Of a DNA stretch of 64,000 bases, positions 8,203 through 17,804 are shown one piece after another. Under the pieces are notes generated by a model. That model was not told the origin of the DNA. It was given only the letters and a program-made list of their open reading frames with translations, and searched no databases. Where the stretch lies: NCBI GenBank assembly GCA_037139735.1, contig JBAXFU010000004.1:9827-73826 (forward strand), written 5' to 3'. This DNA is from UBA2402 sp037139735. Lineage in GTDB: Bacteria > Planctomycetota > Phycisphaerae > Phycisphaerales > UBA1924. Made by a program: the position numbers and the translations under genes. Numbering within the stretch: position 1 is the first letter of the stretch; every line of letters begins with the position of its first letter.

Positions 8203-8927
8203 TGAAGGTTCGACACGCATGCTGGCTCATCGGCGCGATCGGCGTCGTCGCGGTGCTCGCCGGATTGCACCAACCCCGGCCTCCGCGCGACGGGCGTCGG
8301 CCCAGGCAGGACCAGGGGGGCGTCGTGAAGCCCGCGATGTCGGACACGAATCGGGCGTCGATGTACGCCGACAACTGGTTCGTGATGTACATCAACGGCA
8401 AGCCGGCGGCGGTGGATTCGATCGACTTCCTGCCGCACAACGTGGTGTCGGTGGACCTGCTGCCCGAGTACCCGATGACGATCGCGGTGCTCGCGAAGGA
8501 CAACGCGGATCCGAAGACCGGGTGCGAGTACGGGAATCACATCGGGGACGGCGGGTTCATCCTGAAGTTCGCCGACGGCACGGTCACCAACGCCTCGTGG
8601 AAGGCCAAGTGCTTCCATCACGGTCCGATCGACCGCGACACGGCGAACCCCAAGGTGCGGACCGAGCCCATCCCCGACCACTGGTTCGCGACCGACTTCG
8701 ACGACAGCGGCTGGGCCGCGGCCGTCGAGTACGCCGAGGATCGAATCCAGCCCAAGGAGCCCTTCTACCAGCACGACTTCAAGGGTGCTTCGTGGATCTG
8801 GACGAGCGACCTGGACCTTGACAACACGGTCGTGTTCCGCACCCGCATCACGCGGGACGGGTGGAAGCCGCGGTGGACCACCAAGCCGGATCTGTCGATC
8901 ACGGATGTCCCCGGACTCGGGAAGTGA
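8202..8927 (+). CDS. exported beta-sandwich-like protein, unknown
   Basis: 241-residue protein starting with MKVRHACWLIGAIGVVAVLA, a signal peptide or membrane anchor. The start overlaps the phosphatase stop by one base. The rest is rich in beta-strand patterns: ADNWFVMYINGKPAA, then MTIAVLAKDNADP, a cysteine at 'TGCEYGNHIGDGGFIL', and 'DHWFATDFDDSGWAAAVEY'. The pattern 'N-x-F/W-x-x-x-I-N-G-K' and 'DDSGW' is what is often seen in galactose-binding-like or PA14-like carbohydrate-binding modules. I infer a surface lectin-like accessory of the phosphatase and sulfatase that flank it. No catalytic motif is visible. Confidence 0.7.
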   Translation: MKVRHACWLIGAIGVVAVLAGLHQPRPPRDGRRPRQDQGGVVKPAMSDTNRASMYADNWFVMYINGKPAAVDSIDFLPHNVVSVDLLPEYPMTIAVLAKDNADPKTGCEYGNHIGDGGFILKFADGTVTNASWKAKCFHHGPIDRDTANPKVRTEPIPDHWFATDFDDSGWAAAVEYAEDRIQPKEPFYQHDFKGASWIWTSDLDLDNTVVFRTRITRDGWKPRWTTKPDLSITDVPGLGK

Positions 8928-8962
8928 CGCTGGAAGGATCTCAACAAAGAGGAAGCAGCACG

Positions 8963-10624
8963 ATGCCCAAGTCGTTCATCGGATACCTCATGGCGGCATC
9001 GGTCGCCTGTGTGTCGGGCGTGCCGGGGGTTTCAGGCGCCGCCGAGCCGCCCACGGCCGTGGCGAAGGGTCGCCATCCGAACTTCGTGTTCTTCCTCGGC
9101 GAGGGGCAGGGGTGGTCGAGCACGTCGGTGGTGATGGACAGTCGTTTGCTCGACGCGCCGCCGGTGCCGGGCCTGACGCCCCATCTGGAGCGACTTGCCG
9201 CCGAAGGTGCAAGGTTCAGCGACTTCTACGTCACGGCACCGCGGTGCACGCCCGCGAGGGCGTCGTTCTTCACGGGCATCGGTGCCGCGAAGTTGCACAT
9301 GACGTACGTGAACGAAGGGGGCGGCGAGCGTCGGGGCGAGCAAGGTGGTGGCGGTGGCGGTGGCGGTGGTGGTGGTGGCGGTGGTGGTGGTGGCAGGGGC
9401 GGAGCCGGCGGCGGCCGCCGCGGAGCCGAAGGGGGCGAAGGCCAAGCGCCGCCGCCCCGCGAACCGCTCATCCTTCGCATGATCGCGCCCCCATCGGAGA
9501 AGGAACTGCCCCAAGAAGTCCGCACCACGGCCGAGGTGCTCCGCGAGGCCGGCTACGCGTCGGCCCACCTCGGCAAGTGGCACGTCGGCCGATCGAACCC
9601 TCGCGTGCACGGCTTTGAGGTCAACGACGGCGCGAACAGCAACGTCGGTCCCGGCAACAACCGCGAGCCCAACCCCGAGGAGGGCATCGCCATCACCGAC
9701 AAGGGCATCGCGTTCATCACCGAGCAGGTGAAGGCCGGCAAGCCCTTCTTCGTGCAGATGTCGCACTACGGCGCGGGCAAGGAGTCGGAGGCGACGCCCG
9801 AGTCGCTCGCGGAGGTGCGAGACCTGCTCGAGAAGAGCGGCATGAAGGCGGCCCGCGAGAAGGAGCTCGTGCGTCTTGCCGCCATCCGCGACATGGACAA
9901 GGCCATCGGTCGCGTGATGGCGACGCTTCGGGAGCTCGGCGTCGCCGACAACACCGTCATCGCCTTCAGCACCGACCACGGGTCGCCCGGCGGCGGGGGC
10001 GGCGGTCCCCGCGGCACGGCTGCCAATCCGCCTCTTGCCGGCGGCAAGGGCAGCGTCCGCGAGGGCGGCGTCCGCGTGCCCATGATCATCGCCGGCCCGG
10101 GCATCAAGCCCGGCCTCGTCAGTCACGTCCGGGCGACGTGCATGGACCTGCTCCCCACCTTCGCCGACATGGCGGGCGCGCCCATCACCGTGGCGGCGGC
10201 CCATCGCGACGATCTGACCAGCATCGAGGGCGGCAGCCTGGTCGAGGTGCTCAAGGGCTCGGAGAACGCGGCCGTCAAGCGGCCCCGCGACGAGATCTAC
10301 ATCCACTTCCCGCACTACGACCTGGGCAACGGCGGTCCGGCGTCGGCCGTCTACATGGGGCCGTACAAGTTCATGCGCAACGACGACAGCGGGAAGCGAT
10401 ACCTCTTCAATCTCGAGAGGGATCCGAGCGAACTCAAGGACCTTGCCGCGGAGATGCCCGAGCGGGCCGGCGACATGGAAGCCAAGCTCGACGCCTATCT
10501 CAAGGCGATCGATGCGCCGGTGGCCAAGCCCAATCCCGCGGCCGGCGGCGATCAAGGCGGGGCCGCCACGCCCCCCGAGCGGGAGATTCGCCCGCGTCGA
10601 CGAGGCGGAGCGGGCGGAGGCTGA
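8963..10624 (+). CDS. secreted sulfatase (type I, cysteine)
   Basis: 553-residue sulfatase with a signal peptide (1-27). The formylglycine motif is CTPARASFFTG with Cys95, to be converted by an FGE or anaerobic maturase not in this window. HLGKWHVGR and STDHG (metal-binding Asp-His) follow, and the end pattern 'GGKGSVREGGVRVPMIIAGPG' is classical. The usual N-terminal metal pair (DD in 'ILADDLGW') is replaced by 'LGEGQGWSST', a variant that also occurs in one planctomycete subfamily as far as I recall. Seventeen consecutive glycines (128-144) form an inserted loop. It probably desulfates polysaccharides. It lies 35 bases after the unknown exported protein, in the same operon. A purine-rich AGAGGAAG precedes the ATG. 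Confidence 0.88.
   Translation: MPKSFIGYLMAASVACVSGVPGVSGAAEPPTAVAKGRHPNFVFFLGEGQGWSSTSVVMDSRLLDAPPVPGLTPHLERLAAEGARFSDFYVTAPRCTPARASFFTGIGAAKLHMTYVNEGGGERRGEQGGGGGGGGGGGGGGGGGRGGAGGGRRGAEGGEGQAPPPREPLILRMIAPPSEKELPQEVRTTAEVLREAGYASAHLGKWHVGRSNPRVHGFEVNDGANSNVGPGNNREPNPEEGIAITDKGIAFITEQVKAGKPFFVQMSHYGAGKESEATPESLAEVRDLLEKSGMKAAREKELVRLAAIRDMDKAIGRVMATLRELGVADNTVIAFSTDHGSPGGGGGGPRGTAANPPLAGGKGSVREGGVRVPMIIAGPGIKPGLVSHVRATCMDLLPTFADMAGAPITVAAAHRDDLTSIEGGSLVEVLKGSENAAVKRPRDEIYIHFPHYDLGNGGPASAVYMGPYKFMRNDDSGKRYLFNLERDPSELKDLAAEMPERAGDMEAKLDAYLKAIDAPVAKPNPAAGGDQGGAATPPEREIRPRRRGGAGGG
9344..9394 (+). repeat. GGY microsatellite coding for 17 glycines
   Basis: An unbroken run of 17 GGT/GGC codons inside the sulfatase gene. 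It encodes Gly128-Gly144 between the formylglycine motif and the HLGKWH motif. The unit is three bases, so slippage would change loop length without breaking the frame. Confidence 0.95.
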
Positions 10625-10845
10625 TCGCCCCAAGCCGGTTCGATTCATGCCTTGATCCGCGGAGGCCGATGCCGCCATCGTTCGATGCGGATCTTGGTGC
10701 CCGCAGCGTGGCGGAGCCTGCGTGGCGGCGGCATCGGACGCGTCAGCGTCGACCGTCAGCCCGAGTGCGGCGCTTCGGGTGGCGTGCAATCCCTTGTCGC
10801 GAGGTCGTCGAGTGCAGGGCGAAGTCGACGAAGAAGATAAAACAA

Positions 10846-10870
10846 CCGGGCCGGATGTGCTCCGGCCCGG
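10846..10870 (-). terminator. hairpin terminator of the PEP-CTERM-like gene
   Basis: A perfect 10-base inverted repeat, CCGGGCCGGA (10846-10855) and TCCGGCCCGG (10861-10870), with a 5-base loop. Read on the reverse strand it is followed by TTGTTTTATC, a typical intrinsic terminator tail. It lies 34 bases beyond the stop of the leftward gene at 10904. It may also stop transcription from the sulfatase side. Confidence 0.85.
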
Positions 10871-10903
10871 TCGCGAGACAGACGTATTGAGGAAGCAGTG
10901 CGA

Positions 10904-12421
10904 TCAGCGACGGCGGCGACCGGCGACCAGGGCGGCGAGCCCCAGGAGGCCCATCGAAGACGGCGCGGGGATGACGGAGGGGTCGACGTACATCGCGAGG
11001 AGCTGGCCGCTCTCGACCAGTTCGCCGCCCAGCGACTTGTGGTTCTGCACGTCGAGCAGGTACCAGCCATCGCCGAGGAGGTCGCTGGCGTCCATGACGC
11101 CGGAGGACTCCTCATCGACGGTCTGGAAGTCCGCGCTGCCGCTCAGGAAGCGGGCAGGGTCGTGCTGGGCGATGAGCGCGAGGCCCTGCGAAGCGGTGTC
11201 GTAGAGCCACATCTTGCCCAGGTGCGCGTTGTTGCCGACATCCTCCTGCATCAGGATGCGGCCGAACTTGTCGACGCAGAGGTTGTCGAGCATCTGGAAT
11301 CCGGAGGTGCGGCCGTCGAGGAGCATGGTGACCGAGCCGCCGGCCTCCGGGTTGGAGATGTCGTCGAAGCGGAGGCGGTAGAGACGGCTGGCGCCGACCT
11401 GCGAGGTGGTGTTGACGCGGTCGGTGGTCACGAAGTAGAAGTCGTTCTCGAAGCCGGGCCGCGCGTCCCACGCGCCGTCCTCGGGGCGGAGGAACTCGGT
11501 GACGCCCGCGTTGGTGGAGGCGACCTGAAGCTCAGCGCCCGACAAGGAGCTGACGTCGCCGAGGTTCGCGGTAACGAAGCGACCGGACACGCCGGCCGTG
11601 CGGGTCTCGGTCGTCAGGCCCTGAACGGCGATGCCGTAGAGGTTGCCGTTGGTCAGGCCCGCCCGCTGGATGTCGTTGCCCGAATCCGTCTTGTTGCCGA
11701 CGTACATGTAGACCTGACCGGGGGTCGAATCGTCGTTGCCCATGACGATCGTCTTGGCCTGGGCCTTGGGGCTGGCGACGGAGTTCTCCCAAGAGAATCG
11801 ACCGAGCTTGGGGAGTTGCCACGTGGTGTTCGCGTCGGCTCCAGTGGCGACGTGGGCGAAGGCGCGGCCTTCGGCGCCGCTCTCCTCGCCGTTCATGAAG
11901 ATGCGGTTGGTGGTGCCGAGCCCGCCGAAGCTGTAGGCGCTCTGCGGAGCGAGATCGCCCGAGCAGAAGCGGGTGAACTGCGTCGTGCCGGAGGCGTAGC
12001 TCGTGCCGTTCCAGAGGTTGAGGCCGGCCGAGGAGGTCAGGTGGTCGCGTCCGGAGTTGACGGTGAGGTTGTTGACGTCCGCGTTGATGTTCCAGCGCGA
12101 GACGAACGCGCCGGTGCTCCCGTGCGAACGGACGGAACCGGCGGTTCCGCCAATCTCGTGGTTCATGAGCAGGGACATCGTGCCGTCGCCGTTCGAGAAG
12201 GCGCCCAGGCCGTCGGGAATGCCCGCCATCCGATAGCCGCCGATCGAGTCGCCGGTGGTGAAGATGCTCACCGTGCGCACCGCGCCGGGGGCGGGGCTCG
12301 TGCCGCCGCTGGTCGGAAGGAGGAAAGGCGTCTGGGAGCTGGAGGGTCCGGTGATCTGACCCATCGCCGCGCCCGCCGCCAACGCCAATGCCATCGCTGC
12401 AGTCATGGAAACTCGGTTCAT
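10904..12421 (-). CDS. secreted PhoX/DUF839-like protein with PEP-CTERM-like tail
   Basis: 505-residue exported protein. The signal peptide is MNRVSMTAAMALALAAGAAM. The C-terminus 'VIPAPSSMGLLGLAALVAG' followed by RRRR is a PEP-CTERM-like sorting signal (a Pro-Ala-Pro motif, a membrane helix, then arginines) of the type used in Phycisphaerae with exosortases. The body has propeller-like repeats: 'GDGTMSLLMNHEIGG', 'PGQVYMYVGNKTDSGND', 'VTTDRVNTTSQVGASRLYRL', 'ILMQEDVGNNAHL'. These resemble DUF839/PhoX-type or calcium-dependent beta-propeller proteins, but phosphatase activity is not shown. An exosortase is not in this window. A Shine-Dalgarno-like GGGAG precedes the ATG at 12421. It is followed by a strong terminator. 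Confidence 0.75.
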   Translation of the reverse strand: MNRVSMTAAMALALAAGAAMGQITGPSSSQTPFLLPTSGGTSPAPGAVRTVSIFTTGDSIGGYRMAGIPDGLGAFSNGDGTMSLLMNHEIGGTAGSVRSHGSTGAFVSRWNINADVNNLTVNSGRDHLTSSAGLNLWNGTSYASGTTQFTRFCSGDLAPQSAYSFGGLGTTNRIFMNGEESGAEGRAFAHVATGADANTTWQLPKLGRFSWENSVASPKAQAKTIVMGNDDSTPGQVYMYVGNKTDSGNDIQRAGLTNGNLYGIAVQGLTTETRTAGVSGRFVTANLGDVSSLSGAELQVASTNAGVTEFLRPEDGAWDARPGFENDFYFVTTDRVNTTSQVGASRLYRLRFDDISNPEAGGSVTMLLDGRTSGFQMLDNLCVDKFGRILMQEDVGNNAHLGKMWLYDTASQGLALIAQHDPARFLSGSADFQTVDEESSGVMDASDLLGDGWYLLDVQNHKSLGGELVESGQLLAMYVDPSVIPAPSSMGLLGLAALVAGRRRR

Positions 12422-12657
12422 CGTGTCTTTCTCCCGCCATCCGAGCGGATCGATCCGCGGCGACGCGCCGAGGAGCGCTCCTGGAAGGCCGAACATGAAA
12501 GGCCCGTGCCTCTCCGGATGCGTCAGGATGAGGACAACATTGCGCTTCGGCTCGTTGAGGAGTGTGTTGTGCAGAGGTGAAGGTCGCGTGAGGGCGTCTT
12601 GACGAAACGACGGCGGGTCGCTCGTTCGACGGGGCGTCGCGTGCCGATAGTCGTGGC
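12422..12657. promoter_or_regulatory. divergent promoter region
   Basis: 236 bases between the leftward PEP-CTERM-like gene and the rightward TspO-like gene. GATAGT at 12646-12651, six bases before the TspO start, fits the near-leaderless promoter pattern seen at several genes here. I see no clear operator. Confidence 0.35.
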
Positions 12658-13062
12658 ATGGACTGGAAGACGTGGTACGACTCGCTGGAGAAGCCCTCGT
12701 GGACGCCCTCGCCGGCCTTCATCGGGATGATGTGGTCGATCCTCTACCCGATCATCCTCGTCACCTTCGGCTTCGTGCTGGTGCAAATGTCGAGGCGTCG
12801 CATCCCATGGCGGGTCGGGTTGCCCTTTGGCATCAACCTGCTTGCGAACATCGTCTTCACGCCCATCCAGTTCGGGCTGCGGAACCTGCCGCTGGCGAGC
12901 GTGGACATTCTCGTGGTGCTGGTGACGATTCCGTGGTTGATGGCGGCCATCTGGCGGCATCACCGGTGGGTGGCGGCTGCGCAGTTGCCGTACTTGGCGT
13001 GGGTGTCGACCGCGACGGCGCTGCAACTGAGCATCACGATCATGAACCTGGGGAGGGCCTGA
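12658..13062 (+). CDS. TspO/MBR family protein lacking first helix
   Basis: 134-residue membrane protein of the TspO (tryptophan-rich sensory / translocator) family, which binds porphyrins and steroids. It starts at the family motif WYDSLEKPSWTPSP and keeps MMWSILYPII (TM2), 'GINLLANIVFTPIQFGLRN' (TM3), a fourth helix VDILVVLVTIPWLMAAIW, and the final 'VPYLxWVSxATAL' type motif, here LPYLAWVSTATALQ. Normal TspO is 150-165 residues and has a helix before the WYxxLxKP motif, which is missing here. The ATG follows GATAGT with no Shine-Dalgarno sequence. It ends 12 bases from the convergent malic enzyme gene. Confidence 0.82.
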   Translation: MDWKTWYDSLEKPSWTPSPAFIGMMWSILYPIILVTFGFVLVQMSRRRIPWRVGLPFGINLLANIVFTPIQFGLRNLPLASVDILVVLVTIPWLMAAIWRHHRWVAAAQLPYLAWVSTATALQLSITIMNLGRA

Positions 13063-13074
13063 CGGCCGCGGGCG

Positions 13075-14772
13075 TCAGGCCTCGTACCGCGGCTCCCACT
13101 GGCCGAGTTCGATGCGTTGGATCAGATCGTGTTCGGCGATGGCGGGGGCGACGCCGTCGACCTGCGCCCGCAGCGACACCGCGAGCGCGATGTGACGCGC
13201 GACCTCGCGGAGTTCTCGCAGCGGCGGCAGCAGCGGGGCGTTGCGGTCGACGAGCGCGGGCGACTTCTCGCCCAGCGCGCGGGCGGCGGCCAGCAGCATG
13301 CCGTCGGTGACGCGGGTGGCCTTGCACGCCGCCAAGGCGAGTCCGATGGCCGGGAAGATGTAGACGTTGTTGCACTGCGCGATGGTGATCGCCCGCCCGC
13401 CGTCGGCGACGGGGGCGAAGGGCGAGCCGGTGGCCACGAGCGCACGGCCCTGCGTCCAGCGGAGCAGGTCCGCGGGCACGGCTTCGGCCTTGGAGGTGGG
13501 GTTGGAGAGGGGGAAGATGATCGGCCGGGGCGTCTTGCGGGCCATCTCCCGCACGAGCGGCTCGGTGAAGGCCCCGCCGACGGTCGAGAGGCCGATCAGG
13601 ATGGTGGCGGGGACGGAGGCGATGACCTCCTCGAGGCCCGCGACGCCTGCCGCAGAGCGGGGGAAGGAGGCGACCCGGGCGGGGTCTTGCGCGAAGCGAC
13701 GCTGCTCGGCGTTGAGGTCGGTGCGGGCGGCGTGCAGCACGCCGCCGCGGTTGACGATGTAGAACCTCGCGCGGGCCTCCGGCTCGGAGAGACCGTCGTC
13801 GACCATGGCGCGGCAGAGGTAGTCGGCGACGCCGATGCCCGCGGAGCCCGCGCCGAACATCACGACGGTCTGGTCGCGGAGGGCCTTGCCGCTGACGCTC
13901 ACGGCGCCGAGGATGGCGCCCAGCGCGACGGCGGCGGTGCCCTGGATGTCGTCGTTGAAGCTCAGCAGGTCGTCGCGATGGCGGTCGAGCAGCGTGTGGG
14001 CGACCGAGTTGGGGAAGTCCTCCCACTGCAGGCAGGCGTGGGGGAGCTCGGCCTTGAAGGCCGCGATGAACTGATCGATGAAGTCGAAGTACGCCTGCCC
14101 GGAGAGTCGCTCGTGGCGCCAGCCCAGGTAGAGCGGGTCGCGGAGCCGTTCGGCGTTGTTGGTGCCCACGTCGAGGACGACGGGAAGCGTGCGGTTGGGA
14201 TGGATGCCGCCGATGAGGGTGTAGAGCGAGAGCTTGCCGATGGGGATGCCCAGGCCGCCGACGCCCTGGTCGCCGATGCCCAGGATGCGTCCGCCGTCGG
14301 TGACGACGACGACGTCGATGTCGCGGCCGTGGCGGTTGGCGAGGATCTCGTGGATGCGGTCGCGGAGCGGGTAAGAGACGAAGAGCCCGCGAGGCCGCCG
14401 GTAGATGTGCGAGAACTGCTCGCACGCCTGCGCGACGGTGGGCGTATAGACGATGGGCATCATCTCCTCGACGTGGTCGAGCAGCAACCGGTAGAAGAGC
14501 ACCTCGTTGGTGTCCTGAAGGGCGCGGAGGAAGATGTGCTTGTCGAGGTCCGAGGCGCGGGTCCGGAACGCGCCGTACGCGCGAACGGCTTGTTGCTCGA
14601 GCGTCTCGATCTGCGGCGGGAGCAGGCCCGTCAGCCCGTACCTCGCCCGCTCGTCCTCGGTGAAGGCCGTGCCCTTGGTGTACAGCGGGTGGTCGAGCAG
14701 CGCCTGCCCCCGACGGTGATGCAGGGTGTGGTGCTTCGATTCGATCAGTTGCTGCTGCGCCGTCGTGAGCAT
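13075..14772 (-). CDS. maeA: NAD-dependent malic enzyme
   Basis: 565-residue malate dehydrogenase (oxaloacetate-decarboxylating), converting malate to pyruvate and CO2 in the cytoplasm. The length and order match the large bacterial/eukaryotic type (SfcA/MaeA). The N-terminal segment includes 'GTAFTEDERARYGLTGLLPP' and the malic signature 'VYTPTVAQACEQFSHIYRR'; 'VTDGGRILGIGDQGVGGLGI' and 'FNDDIQGTAAVALGAILGA' are the metal/substrate regions. The dinucleotide motif is VMFGAGSAGIG. NAD rather than NADP is the family expectation and was not tested. The ATG at 14772 has GGAGG eight bases upstream. The frame is open to 14835, but that extension has no support. Confidence 0.92.
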   Translation of the reverse strand: MLTTAQQQLIESKHHTLHHRRGQALLDHPLYTKGTAFTEDERARYGLTGLLPPQIETLEQQAVRAYGAFRTRASDLDKHIFLRALQDTNEVLFYRLLLDHVEEMMPIVYTPTVAQACEQFSHIYRRPRGLFVSYPLRDRIHEILANRHGRDIDVVVVTDGGRILGIGDQGVGGLGIPIGKLSLYTLIGGIHPNRTLPVVLDVGTNNAERLRDPLYLGWRHERLSGQAYFDFIDQFIAAFKAELPHACLQWEDFPNSVAHTLLDRHRDDLLSFNDDIQGTAAVALGAILGAVSVSGKALRDQTVVMFGAGSAGIGVADYLCRAMVDDGLSEPEARARFYIVNRGGVLHAARTDLNAEQRRFAQDPARVASFPRSAAGVAGLEEVIASVPATILIGLSTVGGAFTEPLVREMARKTPRPIIFPLSNPTSKAEAVPADLLRWTQGRALVATGSPFAPVADGGRAITIAQCNNVYIFPAIGLALAACKATRVTDGMLLAAARALGEKSPALVDRNAPLLPPLRELREVARHIALAVSLRAQVDGVAPAIAEHDLIQRIELGQWEPRYEA

Positions 14773-15125
14773 GGCGTGTCCTCCGGGCCGACACGGTCCT
14801 CGTTCGCGGCGTTCGCCTCGATTCGGGTGCGGCACCTCATGCTATGGGGACTTTCGGGCATCCCCGGCGGCGGCGCGGTCGGGTGCCTATCATTCATGTA
14901 CATCCGGACGCCCGCACGCGTTCCGGAAGGCGTCTTGCCCACGCGAGCCCTCGCGGACGTGGATGGGACGCACCAAGGCGACGCGTGTCGCCCCTTGCGT
15001 CCTGACGCTGCTCGATCCCTCCATCACGAGGACTGTCGACGCTCTTCGGCCAGGGTTGGTCCCCTCCGTTCGTGCCATGGCCACGGTCGCGTCCGTTTCG
15101 GACGCCACGGCCAGGAAAGTTTCTC
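14773..15125. promoter_or_regulatory. divergent promoter region of malic enzyme and helicase
   Basis: 353 bases between two divergent genes with no gene of their own. TATCAT at 14887-14892 (forward) is a possible -10 element; if used, the helicase mRNA would have an untranslated leader of more than 200 bases, common for cold-responsive DEAD-box genes. No riboswitch was recognised. Confidence 0.35.
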
Positions 15126-16598
<1,473 letters not shown>

Positions 16599-16639
16599 TC
16601 GCAACGGCACGTCGCGCGGGCCCGGTACCATCGGAGACG

Positions 16640-17680
16640 ATGCGCACCCCCGACCCCACGACGTTCCTCGAGCACTTCACGTCCATCGTGCTCGGGCATG
16701 CCGAGAAGGAATATCCCAACAAGCTCGATCACGTGATGAACGACGCCGGCGAGGTGCGTTCGCCGCGCGAGCTTCATCCCATCTTCTACGGCTCGTACGA
16801 CTGGCACTCCAGCGTGCACGGGCATTGGCTGCTCGTTCGCGCGTTGCGGCTCATGCCCTCGCTCTTCACCCAGGCGCCCGCCGTCGCCTCGCTCCTTGAC
16901 CGCAACTTCACCGCCGACAAGGTCGCGGGAGAGGTGGCGTACCTGCGGCAGAAGAGCCGCGGCACGTTCGAACGCACCTACGGCTGGGCGTGGCTGCTCA
17001 AGCTCGGCGCCGAACTTCACCTGGCATGTCGAGAGAAGTCCGCCTCCGATCCGCTCGGCGCGGCCATGGTGCGTTGGCGCGACGCGCTCCAACCCCTGGT
17101 CGACGCCTTCGCGGTGCTCTACGTCAACTTCCTTCCCAAGGCCACCTACCCCGTGCGGGTCGGTACGCACAACAACGCCGCCTTCGGGCTCTCGCTCGCC
17201 GTCGACTACGCGACGATCGCCGGGCATGCGTCGTTGCGGGCCATGATCGTCGACAAGGCCAAGGCGTGGTACGGCCGCGATGTCAACTGCCCGGCGTGGG
17301 AGCCAGACGGCACCGACTTCATCTCCCCTGCGCTGATGGAATCCGAGTGCATGCGGCGGGTGCTCGAGCCCACGGAGTTTCTCGCGTGGTTCGACGCGTT
17401 TCTTCCCGACTTGGCCGCGGGCAAGCCCGCGACCCTCTTCACGCCCGCCACGGTGAGCGATCGGGCCGATGCGCAGATCACGCATCTCGACGGGCTGAAC
17501 CTCTGCCGAGCGTGGTGCTGGCGCTCCATCGGCAAGGCGCTCCCCGAGGCCGACCCCCGGAGGGCGTTGGCCTCCAAGGCCTTCACCGATCACCTCGATG
17601 CGGCCTTGGCCCATGTCACCGGCGACTACGTGGGCGAGCACTGGCTCGCCACGTTCGCGCTGCTGGCGGTGAGCGAGTGA
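16640..17680 (+). CDS. DUF2891 family protein
   Basis: 346-residue protein of the DUF2891 family, whose structure and sequence suggest an alpha/alpha-barrel related to glycosidase or epimerase folds; the function is unknown. Recognisable phrases are 'HPIFYGSYDWHSSVHGHW', 'YGWAWLLKLGAELHL', 'YPVRVGTHNNAAFGLSLA', 'AWEPDGTDFISPALMESE', 'HLDGLNLCRAWCWR' and the end 'YVGEHWLATFALLA'. No signal peptide, so probably cytoplasmic. The ATG at 16640 has no Shine-Dalgarno sequence; TACCAT at 16626-16631 lies eight bases upstream, suggesting a leaderless transcript. The open frame extends back into the helicase gene in another frame, which is not credible. Confidence 0.85.
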   Translation: MRTPDPTTFLEHFTSIVLGHAEKEYPNKLDHVMNDAGEVRSPRELHPIFYGSYDWHSSVHGHWLLVRALRLMPSLFTQAPAVASLLDRNFTADKVAGEVAYLRQKSRGTFERTYGWAWLLKLGAELHLACREKSASDPLGAAMVRWRDALQPLVDAFAVLYVNFLPKATYPVRVGTHNNAAFGLSLAVDYATIAGHASLRAMIVDKAKAWYGRDVNCPAWEPDGTDFISPALMESECMRRVLEPTEFLAWFDAFLPDLAAGKPATLFTPATVSDRADAQITHLDGLNLCRAWCWRSIGKALPEADPRRALASKAFTDHLDAALAHVTGDYVGEHWLATFALLAVSE

Positions 17681-17696
17681 TCGTGCGGAAAACGAC

Positions 17697-17725
17697 AAGG
17701 ACCGGCCCGCGAGGGGCCGGTCCTT
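17697..17725. terminator. bidirectional hairpin terminator
   Basis: Perfect 12-base inverted repeat AAGGACCGGCCC (17697-17708) and GGGCCGGTCCTT (17714-17725) with a 5-base loop. It lies 16 bases after the DUF2891 stop and 80 bases beyond the stop of the leftward OmpA-type gene, so it can serve both convergent genes. Confidence 0.85.
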
Positions 17726-17804
17726 GGTTCGAGGTTCGTGTGGAGCCGTGACGCGAGGGGCCTTCTGCGAGAGGCCTTCCACGAGAGGCGTCACGCCTCG
17801 ACCC

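Noticed and set aside
9344..9394. Phase-variation switch in the sulfatase
   Set aside because: The repeat unit is three bases, so slippage cannot turn the frame on and off; only loop length could vary.
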